A stretch of DNA of 17,271 bases, taken from positions 1 to 17,271 of the forward strand of contig CAYWZO010000036.1 of assembly GCA_964462865.1 (NCBI GenBank), in the 5' to 3' direction. The notes under the pieces were generated by a model. It was not told the DNA's origin. It did no database searches and worked only from the letters and a program-made list of their open reading frames with translations. The translations under genes were made by a program, and so were the position numbers. This document shows, in pieces, positions 1 through 8,328 of the stretch. Each line of letters opens with the position of its first letter. The first letter of the stretch is position 1. The DNA is from Fen-1077 sp964462865. Its GTDB lineage: Bacteria > Chloroflexota > Dehalococcoidia > Dehalococcoidales > RBG-16-60-22.

Positions 1-261
1 TGCCCCACCTGTGGCCGCGCCGAGGCCGACGTGGTAAAATTGGCGCAAGAAGTCGAAAAGAGACTGGCTAAAATAGACAGGCCGATTAAAGTGGCCGTGA
101 TGGGCTGCGTGGTCAACGGCCCCGGCGAGGCCAGGGACGCCGACGTGGGCATCGCCTGCGGCAAGGGCAAGGGCGTTATCTTTAAGAAGGGGGAAAAGGT
201 GGCGGTGGTGGCGGAAAAGGACTTCCTTACCGCCCTGATGCGAGAGGTGGAGGGGGTATAG
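1..261 (+). CDS. ispG: 4-hydroxy-3-methylbut-2-enyl-diphosphate synthase, C-terminal part
   Basis: This is the 3' end of ispG (gcpE); the 5' part lies outside the window. The enzyme makes HMBPP from MEcPP in the non-mevalonate isoprenoid pathway, in the cytoplasm, using a [4Fe-4S] cluster. The frame is open from base 1 and begins with CPTCGR, which holds two of the three cluster cysteines. The third lies in MGCVVNGPGEA at about fragment residue 36. Both motifs are hallmarks of the IspG C-terminal domain, and the fragment ends in a normal-looking tail at a TAG. I recall ispG directly preceding proS in Dehalococcoides. Here about 2.1 kb of accessory genes separates the two. Confidence 0.95.
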   Translation, partial: CPTCGRAEADVVKLAQEVEKRLAKIDRPIKVAVMGCVVNGPGEARDADVGIACGKGKGVIFKKGEKVAVVAEKDFLTALMREVEGV

Positions 262-287
262 AAGATTTAAAGAATAAAAGTGGTCAT

Positions 288-920
288 ATGGAAGTTGATG
301 TAAAAAAAATACTTGAGCAGTTTGTAGATTATCTTCAACCAATTTTAACTCCGTATGAAGTACCTATATATCTTTATTTGTTTCGTAATTCATTTTTAAA
401 AAATGAAACTGCTGAGCTTAGAGTTGGTAAAAGAACGATTGCATCAGAATTCGGTAGAGGAAATAGAGGAGACAGTGCAAGTTATGCTCAAGTATCAGAG
501 ATTTTACAAAGACTTGAGCAAAAAGGATGCATTAAAATTGGCGATACGGATAGGTTTGGTACTATTTATACAGTCATTCTTCCGGCAGATGTTCCTTTTG
601 TAGCTGAACTGATGGCTGACATAGAAGCTGATGAAATGCTCTCGAAGGTTGAAAATGACTATTTTACAGATCTCGATAAAAGGCATGAAATATTTGAGAG
701 GGATGAATGGGTTTGTCAATATTGTGGAGAAGTGGTTAATCAAAAAAACGCTACGTTAGACCACTTTATTCCAAAAAGCAGAGGTGGAGACAATAGTAAA
801 GATAATCTAAAGACTTGCTGCCTATTGTGTAATGGTATAAAGTCTGGGAAAACTTACGAGGAAGCAGCACCGTTTTTATTAAAAAGCATTAAGGAACGAA
901 GAGCAAGGTCTGTCAAATAA
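288..920 (+). CDS. HNH endonuclease with N-terminal winged-helix-like region
   Basis: A 210-aa protein with a C-terminal HNH nuclease domain. Cys143-x2-Cys146 and Cys178-x2-Cys181 form the zinc knuckles. The catalytic signature is LDHFIPKSRGG (His159), then Asn173 in KDNL, then CNGIKSGK. Residues about 25-100 resemble a winged helix (VGKRTIASEFG, then a recognition-helix-like QVSEILQRLEQKG and a hairpin ending GTIYTVILP), so the protein probably binds a DNA site and cuts. The gene is about one-third G+C in the two lines I counted, far below proS next door, which suggests recent horizontal transfer. The start is the ATG 26 bases after ispG, with no strong ribosome binding site. It could be a homing-type, phage or defence nuclease; the sequence does not decide. 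No intron, intein or methylase partner is visible. Confidence 0.85.
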   Translation: MEVDVKKILEQFVDYLQPILTPYEVPIYLYLFRNSFLKNETAELRVGKRTIASEFGRGNRGDSASYAQVSEILQRLEQKGCIKIGDTDRFGTIYTVILPADVPFVAELMADIEADEMLSKVENDYFTDLDKRHEIFERDEWVCQYCGEVVNQKNATLDHFIPKSRGGDNSKDNLKTCCLLCNGIKSGKTYEEAAPFLLKSIKERRARSVK

Positions 921-951
921 GATAGAACAGGGCGTTTAAGAGGGGCGCAGT

Positions 952-1068
952 AAAAATCCTCCTTTGTCCCCCTTTACGAAAGGGGAACAAACGTAATAGC
1001 TGAAAATAATGATTTAGAGGATAATGTCATCGTCTCCCTTTCCTAAAGGGAGACGAGAGAAGGATTTT
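952..1068 (+). repeat. Left palindromic repeat unit (117 bp)
   Basis: The unit contains two hairpins. The first has stem CCCCTTT (969-975) / AAAGGGG (979-985) with loop ACG. The second has a perfect 11-bp stem, CGTCTCCCTTT (1031-1041) / AAAGGGAGACG (1045-1055), with loop CCT. It ends in GAGAGAAGGATTTT, whose GAGAAGG can serve as ribosome binding site for the nuclease gene that follows. Its ends are inversely related to each other, so the unit itself is MITE-like. It recurs downstream at 1414-1531. Confidence 0.85.
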
Positions 1069-1470
1069 GTGATTCCGTACAACAAGAATCTGAAGGAATT
1101 ATCAAAGAGCCTAAGAAACAAGCAAACAGAAGCCGAGCAGTGCTTGTGGACCAGACTTAGGTTGAAACACCTGGGTTATGTGTTTTACCGTCAAAAACCT
1201 ATTGGAGATTATATAGTTGATTTCTATTGTCCGAGGGCTCGGCTTATAGTTGAAGTTGACGGCGGTCAGCATTTTACGGTGGAAACTGCCGGCAATGACC
1301 GGCTTCGAGACGAATATATGCGTAGCCTCGGCCTGACGGTATTGAGGTTTTCAAATTCCGAGGTATTGAAAAATACCGATAGAGTTGTGGGTAAAATATA
1401 TAAGCTTTTAGGCAAAATCCCCCTTAATCCCCCTTTACGAAAGGGGGACAAACGCTATAATAAAAAATAA
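1069..1470 (+). CDS. DUF559 (Vsr-like) endonuclease-domain protein
   Basis: A protein of about 133 aa of the DUF559 family, related to Vsr and other PD-(D/E)XK-type nucleases. Numbered from GTG 1069, visible family landmarks are PYNKNLKELSKSLR, TEAEQCLWTRLR (residues 20-31), VDFYC with Asp51, and VEVDGGQH with Glu62, Asp64 and His68. These acidic residues would bind the metal. I chose GTG 1069 because it follows GAGAAGG at 5-6 bases and lies exactly at the repeat edge. An ATG at 1024 inside the left repeat is in frame and would add 15 residues (SSSPFPKGRR...) that are translated repeat. The last 17 or so residues (IPLNPPLRKGD...) are likewise translated from the right repeat. The substrate is unknown; nicking or cleavage of DNA is inferred from the family. 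Confidence 0.85.
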   Translation: MIPYNKNLKELSKSLRNKQTEAEQCLWTRLRLKHLGYVFYRQKPIGDYIVDFYCPRARLIVEVDGGQHFTVETAGNDRLRDEYMRSLGLTVLRFSNSEVLKNTDRVVGKIYKLLGKIPLNPPLRKGDKRYNKK

Positions 1471-1531
1471 TAATTATAGGGTAAAATGACATCGTCTCCC
1501 TTTCCTAAAGGGAGATGAGAGAAGGATTTTT
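1414..1531 (+). repeat. Right palindromic repeat unit (118 bp)
   Basis: A second copy of the 952-1068 unit in the same orientation. Hairpin 1 is TCCCCCTTT (1428-1436) / AAAGGGGGA (1440-1448) with loop ACG. Hairpin 2 is TCTCCCTTT (1495-1503) / AAAGGGAGA (1507-1515) with loop CCT. The spacer between hairpins differs most (AT-rich 1452-1485). The copy also repeats the ATG-ACA-TCG-TCT-CCC reading frame seen at 1024 in the left unit. Here the frame closes at TGA 1516-1518, where the left copy has CGA. The unit supplies the 3' end of the nuclease gene. Confidence 0.85.
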
Positions 1532-1544
1532 ACAAGGAGTTTGT

Positions 1545-2375
1545 ATGAAAAATAGAATATTTATTTCTGTCATAGCATTAGCAGTCTTATTCTCCCTCTT
1601 CCTCTCCGCCTGCCAGACAGGCAGTAGCGGCGGCATCCCCCAGGCGCAGTATGACCAGGTCGCCGCCCAGCTGGCGGACGCTCAATCCAAACTCTCCCAG
1701 GTGCAGAGCGACCTCGCCAAAGCGCAGGCGGACAAATCCGCCGTGGATAATGACCTGATAAACGCTAAAGCCACGGTTAAAGACTTGCAGAACCAGGTCA
1801 ATGCACTGAAAGACCAGGCCACCCTGACCGGCGCCACCCCCGCCGAGACGGCGGAAAAAATCGTCAGGTACTACCACGAGACGCATGTCTACAGCACCTA
1901 CGACTATTTTATCTGCGGGGACATGGCCTCCGAGGTCTGGAACATGCTCAAAGCCCAGAACATCAGCGCCGTCATCGTCGTGGGGGATGCCCACAACCTC
2001 ATCAGTGATATCCTCGATAGCAACCACGCCTGGGTGCTGGCCACCGTCGGCCCCGGGGAGGTCCTGGCGCTGGAGACCACCGCCGGACGCGTTGTCAGGA
2101 AAAGCGAGAACCCCTATTACTATGTCGGGTGGACGTTCAACAGCCCCGCTGACCTCAAGGCTAACAACGATATGAGAAAAGAATATAATACTCGGGTAGC
2201 GGTTCGTAATAATATCGCCGCTGAAGACAGGAGTGTGATTGAGCAGTATAATAAATCGCCTTCGGATAAACTGGAGGCGGTCCACAATGAGCTGGTCAAG
2301 TTGATCCAGGCTCAAGAAACGGAGCTAAATAATATCAAGGCTAAAATTGCACAACTGGCCACGCAGCTATACTAG
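1545..2375 (+). CDS. Lipoprotein with coiled coil and transglutaminase-like domain
   Basis: A predicted 276-aa lipoprotein anchored outside the membrane. The start is ATG 1545, preceded by AAGGAG. An earlier in-frame ATG at 1515 lies in the repeat and would put ten residues before the signal peptide. The signal peptide MKNRIFISVIALAVLFSLFL ends at lipobox LSAC (Cys23). Residues about 32-92 are a Gln/Ala/Asp/Lys-rich coiled coil. Residues about 100-200 carry CGDMASEVWNML (Cys124), NHAWV (His161) and LALETTAG (Glu177), in the order and spacing of a transglutaminase/papain-like Cys-His-acid triad. A second helical segment closes the protein. The substrate is unknown; peptidoglycan or envelope proteins are possible. 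The fold assignment is by motif only. Confidence 0.7.
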   Translation: MKNRIFISVIALAVLFSLFLSACQTGSSGGIPQAQYDQVAAQLADAQSKLSQVQSDLAKAQADKSAVDNDLINAKATVKDLQNQVNALKDQATLTGATPAETAEKIVRYYHETHVYSTYDYFICGDMASEVWNMLKAQNISAVIVVGDAHNLISDILDSNHAWVLATVGPGEVLALETTAGRVVRKSENPYYYVGWTFNSPADLKANNDMRKEYNTRVAVRNNIAAEDRSVIEQYNKSPSDKLEAVHNELVKLIQAQETELNNIKAKIAQLATQLY

Positions 2376-2393
2376 AACGAAGAGGAGAGAAGC

Positions 2394-4091
<1,698 letters not shown>

Positions 4092-4093
4092 CC

Positions 4094-5002
4094 GTGTCCT
4101 CAATTATCGAAGTTAAGAACCTCCGCAAGACCTACGGCAAGACGATTGCCGTGGAAGATATCTCATTTGAGGTGGCCGAGGGGGAAATCTTCGGCCTGCT
4201 CGGCCCCAACGGCGCCGGTAAGACCACCGCGGTCGAGTGCCTCCAGGGTTTAAGGAATCCGGATTCGGGCGAAATACGTGTGCTCGGGCTGGACCCGCGC
4301 CGCGAGGCCCAGGTAGTGCGACGGCGTATTGGTTCCCAGCTCCAGGAATCGGCCCTGCCGGACCGGATTAAAGTCTGGGAAGCCCTCGACCTGTTTGCCT
4401 CGGTCACTCCAGAAGCCCTGGACTGGCGCGTGCTTTTAGAGCAGTGGGGGCTGGCCGAGAAGCGCCGGGCCAGCTTCGGTAGCCTGTCCGGCGGGCAGAG
4501 GCAGCGTCTCTTTATCGCCCTGGCGCTGGTCAATAATCCCGCCGTGGTCTTCCTCGATGAAATGACCACCGGCCTCGACCCCGCCGCCCGCCGCGTCGCC
4601 TGGGAGCTTATCCGGGCGGTGCGTGAAAGGGGCACCACTGTGGTACTGGTGACCCATTTCATGGACGAGGCGGAAAACCTCTGTGACCGCCTCGCCATCG
4701 TCGACCGCGGCAAAATCGTCGCGACCGATACGCCCCAGGGCCTGATTACACAAAACACCAGCGAGGTGCGGGTCATTTTTACCACAGAGCAGACCGGCCT
4801 GACCTGGCTGGAGAAAATACCGGGTGTCAAAAAGGTAACGGCGCAGGGCCAGCGGGTCGAGGTGGAGGGCGGCGGCCCCTTACTGGCGCTGGTGGCGGCG
4901 GCGCTGGTCGAGCATGGCATCGTCCCGTCCGACCTTCGCGTGGAGCAGCCGACGCTCGAAGACGTTTTCCTGAAGCTGACCGGTCACGCCGCCGGGGATT
5001 GA
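4094..5002 (+). CDS. ABC transporter ATP-binding protein, DrrA/CcmA-type exporter
   Basis: A 302-aa cytoplasmic ATPase that drives the membrane protein encoded next. Motifs in order are Walker A GPNGAGKTT (about 37-45), signature LSGGQRQR, Walker B VVFLDEMTTGLDP and H-loop VTHFMDEAE. A C-terminal extension of about 80 residues after the H-loop is typical of daunorubicin-resistance-like exporters. It starts on GTG two bases after the proS stop with only a weak ribosome binding site, so translation may be coupled to proS. The cargo cannot be told from sequence; drugs, lipids or polysaccharides are usual for the family. Confidence 0.93.
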   Translation: MSSIIEVKNLRKTYGKTIAVEDISFEVAEGEIFGLLGPNGAGKTTAVECLQGLRNPDSGEIRVLGLDPRREAQVVRRRIGSQLQESALPDRIKVWEALDLFASVTPEALDWRVLLEQWGLAEKRRASFGSLSGGQRQRLFIALALVNNPAVVFLDEMTTGLDPAARRVAWELIRAVRERGTTVVLVTHFMDEAENLCDRLAIVDRGKIVATDTPQGLITQNTSEVRVIFTTEQTGLTWLEKIPGVKKVTAQGQRVEVEGGGPLLALVAAALVEHGIVPSDLRVEQPTLEDVFLKLTGHAAGD

Positions 5003-5009
5003 GTTTCAT

Positions 5010-5768
5010 ATGATGCGCACACTGGTTAAACTGACCTGGGTGGAAATCAAGCTCTTTATCCGCGAGCCGATAACGGTCATTTTCACGCTCGCCCTGCCGG
5101 TGATTTTCCTGTTCGTCATGGGCGGGGTCTTCGGCAACACCCCGGACACCGGCGATAGCGGCATGGTCGTCTTCAGAGGCGTCGGGCCGCTGGATTATTA
5201 TATCCCGGCCTATTTCGCCTTGGTGATGATGGCCATAGGCACGGTCGCTTTGCCGGTGCACCTCACCGGCTATCGCGAGCGGGGTATCCTGCGCCGCCTG
5301 CGCGCCTCGTCCATATCTATCTGGTCGGTGCTGGGCTCCCAGATTATCGTCAGCTTTATTATTGCCGTTGTCGGCAGTTTGCTGATTTTGGTATTGGGCT
5401 TGCTGGTCTATGAGCCGCATCTTCCGCAGTCGCCAGAATTGCTCATACCTGCGTTCTTGCTCGGTCTGTTGTGTTTTACCGCCCTGGGATTTTTCCTTGG
5501 TGCCGTCCTCCCTTCGACGCGGGCGGCCCAGGGAATTGGACTGATACTCTTTTTCGTGATGATGATACTGGGAGGGGCGGGGCCGCCGCCGGAAGTCCTG
5601 ACCGGCGCCATGGATACCGTGGGTAAAATTACGCCCCTGCGTCACGTAATCTTGATGCTGCAGGACCCCTCGCTTGGTTTCGGGTGGAACCAGAATGCCT
5701 CGCTCATCGTGGCCGGGGTTGCCGTGGTGCTTACCAGCCTGGCAGCGCGGTTCTTCCGGTGGGAATAG
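5010..5768 (+). CDS. ABC-2 type transporter permease
   Basis: A 252-aa membrane protein forming the channel half of the exporter with the preceding ATPase. It shows about six hydrophobic segments: ITVIFTLALPVIFLFVMGGVF near residues 22-42, IPAYFALVMMAIGTVALPV, IIVSFIIAVVGSLLILVLGLLV, LLIPAFLLGLLCFTALGFFLGAV, IGLILFFVMMILGGAG and the C-terminal LIVAGVAVVLTSLA. The cytoplasmic YRERGILRRLRASSIS between segments 2 and 3 is the usual coupling region of ABC-2 permeases. Two adjacent ATGs (5010 and 5013) are possible starts. It ends seven bases from the convergent pheT stop, leaving no room for a separate terminator. Confidence 0.92.
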   Translation: MMRTLVKLTWVEIKLFIREPITVIFTLALPVIFLFVMGGVFGNTPDTGDSGMVVFRGVGPLDYYIPAYFALVMMAIGTVALPVHLTGYRERGILRRLRASSISIWSVLGSQIIVSFIIAVVGSLLILVLGLLVYEPHLPQSPELLIPAFLLGLLCFTALGFFLGAVLPSTRAAQGIGLILFFVMMILGGAGPPPEVLTGAMDTVGKITPLRHVILMLQDPSLGFGWNQNASLIVAGVAVVLTSLAARFFRWE

Positions 5769-5775
5769 TAAGACC

Positions 5776-8187
5776 TTACGCTCGCAGCGTTGCGCCCAGT
5801 TCCTGGTTCAGGCGTTTCAGGAGCTGCTCCTGTACCCGGTTGACCTCTTCGTCCGTGAGAGTGTGCTTATCGGACTGATAAACGAGACGGTAGGCGAGAG
5901 ATTTTTTACCTTCCGCCACCTGCTTGCCGGAGTAGACGTCGAAGAGTCTTACCTCGCTAACCAACGAAAATACTTTGATGATATCCAGAATTTGCCGGTG
6001 GCTGATGCCGGCGTCGACGACCAGCGCGATATCGCGAATGATGGCAGGGAACCGCGGCACCGTCCGGTACATTTCATGAACCTTAGCGCAGGGCAGCAGC
6101 GCCGTCACGTCTATTTCGAACAGGCCGACCGTTTCTTCTATTTCAAAAGCGGCCGCTACCTTCGGGTGCAGCTCGCCTATGACGCCCAGCTTAAGTTCCC
6201 TGGTGTCCTCGTTAACGACTATCGCGGCCTGGCGGGTAGGATGCAGGCCAGCGTCATCGCTTTTTTCAAAGCCGACGGCTGTCCCGAGGTGTTCGGCCAG
6301 GCTTTCGATAAGTCCCTTGACGTCCCAGAAGTCAAACTGTCCGCCGTCGCCCTGCCATGACCTCTCCACCCGGGGGCCGCTCATCAGACCGCACAGGATA
6401 TCCGGCTCTTCAGGCAGGTCCTTTTTCCCGGGCAGGTATATCTTGCCGAGTTCGAACAGCCTGATGCCGCCGTCCTCATGGCGTCGGTTGGCGGCGAGCG
6501 TGGCCAGCAGGTTAGCGCGGAGAGTGGGGCGCAGGTATTCCTGGTCGGCGGTCATAGGATTGGCGACGCGTCCTGGTAGCGGCTCCGGCGGGCGCCGCTC
6601 CGGTGTCAAATTGCTTAACAGCTCCAGACTTGTAAGCGTGTAGGTCATTATCTCCTGGAAGCCGTAGCCGGTCAGCGACTGCCTTATCCTTTTTCTAAGG
6701 CCGAGTATGGGATCCGGGTCCTGCCGGGGTATGGCCTCGGCCAGCAGGGTAAGGGGGATTTTTTCATAGCCGATGATGCGCGCCACCTCTTCGATGAGGT
6801 CAACATCGTCCTTGATATCGCTACGCCAGTACGGGGCGGTGACGCTGACCTGTTCGCCGTTGGTCTGGCACTCGAAGCCAATTGAATTTAGTGTGTTGAC
6901 AATCTGTTCCAGAGAGCATTCGATTCCGACGATACGCTTGAACTCGCCGGGGGTGAGTGCGGTAGGTTCCGGTTCTTTCTTGCCTGGAAAGACATCGATG
7001 ATGCCTTTGGCTACCTTACCGCCGCCTAGTTCGGCGATGAGCTGGGTGGCGTGCCGCAGGGCGGGTATGGTCATACCGGCGCTGATACCGCGCTCGAACC
7101 GCATTGATGCCTCGCTGATGAGGCCGAGATGGTGGCTGGTATAATGGATGCTGGTGGCCTTGAAGCTGGCTGCTTCGAGAAGGATTGCGGTCGTGCTCTC
7201 GGTGACCTCGCTGTTGAGGCCGCCCATGACGCCGGCCACGGCCACGCTGCGTGCGCCGTCGGCAATAACGAGCATGTCGCCGCTTAGCTGGCGTTCGTTG
7301 CCGTCCAGGGTGAAGAGGTTCTCGCCGTCTCTGGCCCGGCGCACGATGATTTGCTTCTTTTGCAGCTTTTCGTAGTCGAAAGAGTGCAGGGGCTGGCCGT
7401 ATTCAAGCATGATGTAGTTGGTGATATCCACGATGTTGTTGATGGGGCGCTGGCCGGCGGCGGTGAGGCGCTCCTGCAGCCAGGCCGGCGATTCCTGGAT
7501 TTTTACGCCGGTAATGAGGCTGGCGCAGTACCGTGGACACAGGTCGGCATCGATGATTTCTATGGATACCTGTTTGTCTATCGGGTCGCCCGGTTCTTCG
7601 TATTTTATCCCGGGGATGTGCATTGGCTGCCCGGTCAGGGCGGCGACCTCGCGGGCGATACCGATAACCGAGAGGCAGTCCGGCCGGTTGGCGGTAATGT
7701 CGATGTCCAGGACGGTGTCGCCGAGGTACGAGGACAGCGGCTGGCCTACCGGCGCTTCCGGGGAAAGGACCAGGATGCCCGTGTGATTTTCCGAGATGCC
7801 GAGCTCCTTTTCCGAGCAAATCATGCCTTTTGACTCCACGCCGCGTATCTTGGCGGGTTTTAGCTCCTCCACCTGGCCGTTATAGGGATTGGTCAGGCGG
7901 GCGCCGACGCGGGCGAAGGCGATTTTGTCGCCGATGTTCAGGTTAGGGGCGCCGCAGACCACCGTCTCCGTCCCCGCGCCCGTGTCCACCGTGGCCAGGC
8001 GGAGGCGGTCGGCGTTGGGGTGGGGGTTGACCGCCGTTATCTGCCCGATGGTGATGTTGTCCCAGCTGCCTCCGGCGGTGATGATTTCCGCCACCTCGAA
8101 CCCGGCCATGGTGAGCTTTTGGGCCAGCTCCGCCGGGGGCAGGGTAACGTCCACGTAGTCTTTGAGCCAGTTTAACGGTACTTTCAT
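5776..8187 (-). CDS. pheT: Phenylalanyl-tRNA synthetase beta subunit
   Basis: The large subunit of the alpha2-beta2 PheRS. At 803 aa it matches the usual bacterial beta chain. The N-terminus MKVPLNWLKDYVD is followed by the EMAP-like tRNA-binding fold (ITIGQITAVNPHPNADRL, about 45-62). B3/B4 regions with the editing site and a B5 domain come next. The C-terminal ferredoxin-like anticodon-binding domain contains RFPAIIRDIALVVD. It is the last gene of the leftward translation block. An AAGGA about 9 bases before the ATG lies at the edge of a MITE-like element that separates it from pheS by about 140 bases. Confidence 0.97.
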   Translation of the reverse strand: MKVPLNWLKDYVDVTLPPAELAQKLTMAGFEVAEIITAGGSWDNITIGQITAVNPHPNADRLRLATVDTGAGTETVVCGAPNLNIGDKIAFARVGARLTNPYNGQVEELKPAKIRGVESKGMICSEKELGISENHTGILVLSPEAPVGQPLSSYLGDTVLDIDITANRPDCLSVIGIAREVAALTGQPMHIPGIKYEEPGDPIDKQVSIEIIDADLCPRYCASLITGVKIQESPAWLQERLTAAGQRPINNIVDITNYIMLEYGQPLHSFDYEKLQKKQIIVRRARDGENLFTLDGNERQLSGDMLVIADGARSVAVAGVMGGLNSEVTESTTAILLEAASFKATSIHYTSHHLGLISEASMRFERGISAGMTIPALRHATQLIAELGGGKVAKGIIDVFPGKKEPEPTALTPGEFKRIVGIECSLEQIVNTLNSIGFECQTNGEQVSVTAPYWRSDIKDDVDLIEEVARIIGYEKIPLTLLAEAIPRQDPDPILGLRKRIRQSLTGYGFQEIMTYTLTSLELLSNLTPERRPPEPLPGRVANPMTADQEYLRPTLRANLLATLAANRRHEDGGIRLFELGKIYLPGKKDLPEEPDILCGLMSGPRVERSWQGDGGQFDFWDVKGLIESLAEHLGTAVGFEKSDDAGLHPTRQAAIVVNEDTRELKLGVIGELHPKVAAAFEIEETVGLFEIDVTALLPCAKVHEMYRTVPRFPAIIRDIALVVDAGISHRQILDIIKVFSLVSEVRLFDVYSGKQVAEGKKSLAYRLVYQSDKHTLTDEEVNRVQEQLLKRLNQELGATLRA

Positions 8188-8198
8188 TTTATTTTCCT

Positions 8199-8311
8199 TG
8201 TCATTGCGAGGAGCCCTTCATAATGTGAAGGGCGGCGTGGCAATCTCTATCATTGTTTAAATCGGACTAGGGGATTGCCACGCCCCGATTGCATCGGGGC
8301 TCGCAATGACA
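8199..8311. repeat. MITE-like inverted-repeat element, copy 1 (113 bp)
   Basis: Bounded by a perfect 12-bp terminal inverted repeat, TGTCATTGCGAG (8199-8210) / CTCGCAATGACA (8300-8311). Inside are further inverted pairs: GCCCTTCA/TGAAGGGC (8213-8233), GCGTGGCAATCTC (8235-8247) facing GGGGATTGCCACGC (8270-8283), and CCCCGAT/ATCGGGG. The whole element could fold as one long bulged hairpin in the pheS-pheT mRNA. There is no coding capacity. The related copies at 14448-14551 and 16675-16771 support a dispersed family. Confidence 0.85.
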
Positions 8312-8328
8312 GTATTATTATTTCTCCT

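Larger units (their letters stand above)
951..1532 (+). mobile_element. Candidate composite repeat element carrying a DUF559 nuclease gene
   Basis: A 582-bp block consists of two near-identical direct repeat units (952-1068 and 1414-1531) flanking one nuclease gene. Its outer ends are a perfect 10-bp inverted repeat: TAAAAATCCT at 951-960 and AGGATTTTTA at 1523-1532. The outermost dinucleotide is TA on both sides, which would fit a duplicated TA target. The inner ends of the two units have drifted (AGGATTTTGT at 1061-1070, CAAAATCCCC at 1413-1422). This layout resembles a composite element held together by its outer ends. No transposase is present, so movement would need the DUF559 protein, recombination between units, or a helper elsewhere. 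Mobility is inferred, not shown. Confidence 0.5.

Noticed and set aside
951..1532. A CRISPR array around the palindromic repeats
   Set aside because: There are only two units, 345 bases apart, with a gene rather than short spacers between them, and no cas genes.
1587..2315. A 242-codon minus-strand frame opposite the lipoprotein gene
   Set aside because: It has low-complexity Gly/Val/Asp composition and no motif. The plus-strand reading gives a good signal peptide, lipobox and domain.
4827..5645. A 272-codon minus-strand frame across the ABC transporter genes
   Set aside because: It is rich in Gln/Arg/His/Asp as expected for the complement of a membrane-protein gene, and it spans two well-supported genes.
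5769..5775. A bidirectional terminator between the ABC permease and pheT
   Set aside because: Only seven bases separate the stops and no hairpin with a T-run is seen at either gene end.
8199..8311. A small RNA gene or tRNA in the pheS-pheT gap
   Set aside because: The perfect inverted ends and the related copies elsewhere in the window fit a repeat element better; no tRNA cloverleaf or CCA end is present.
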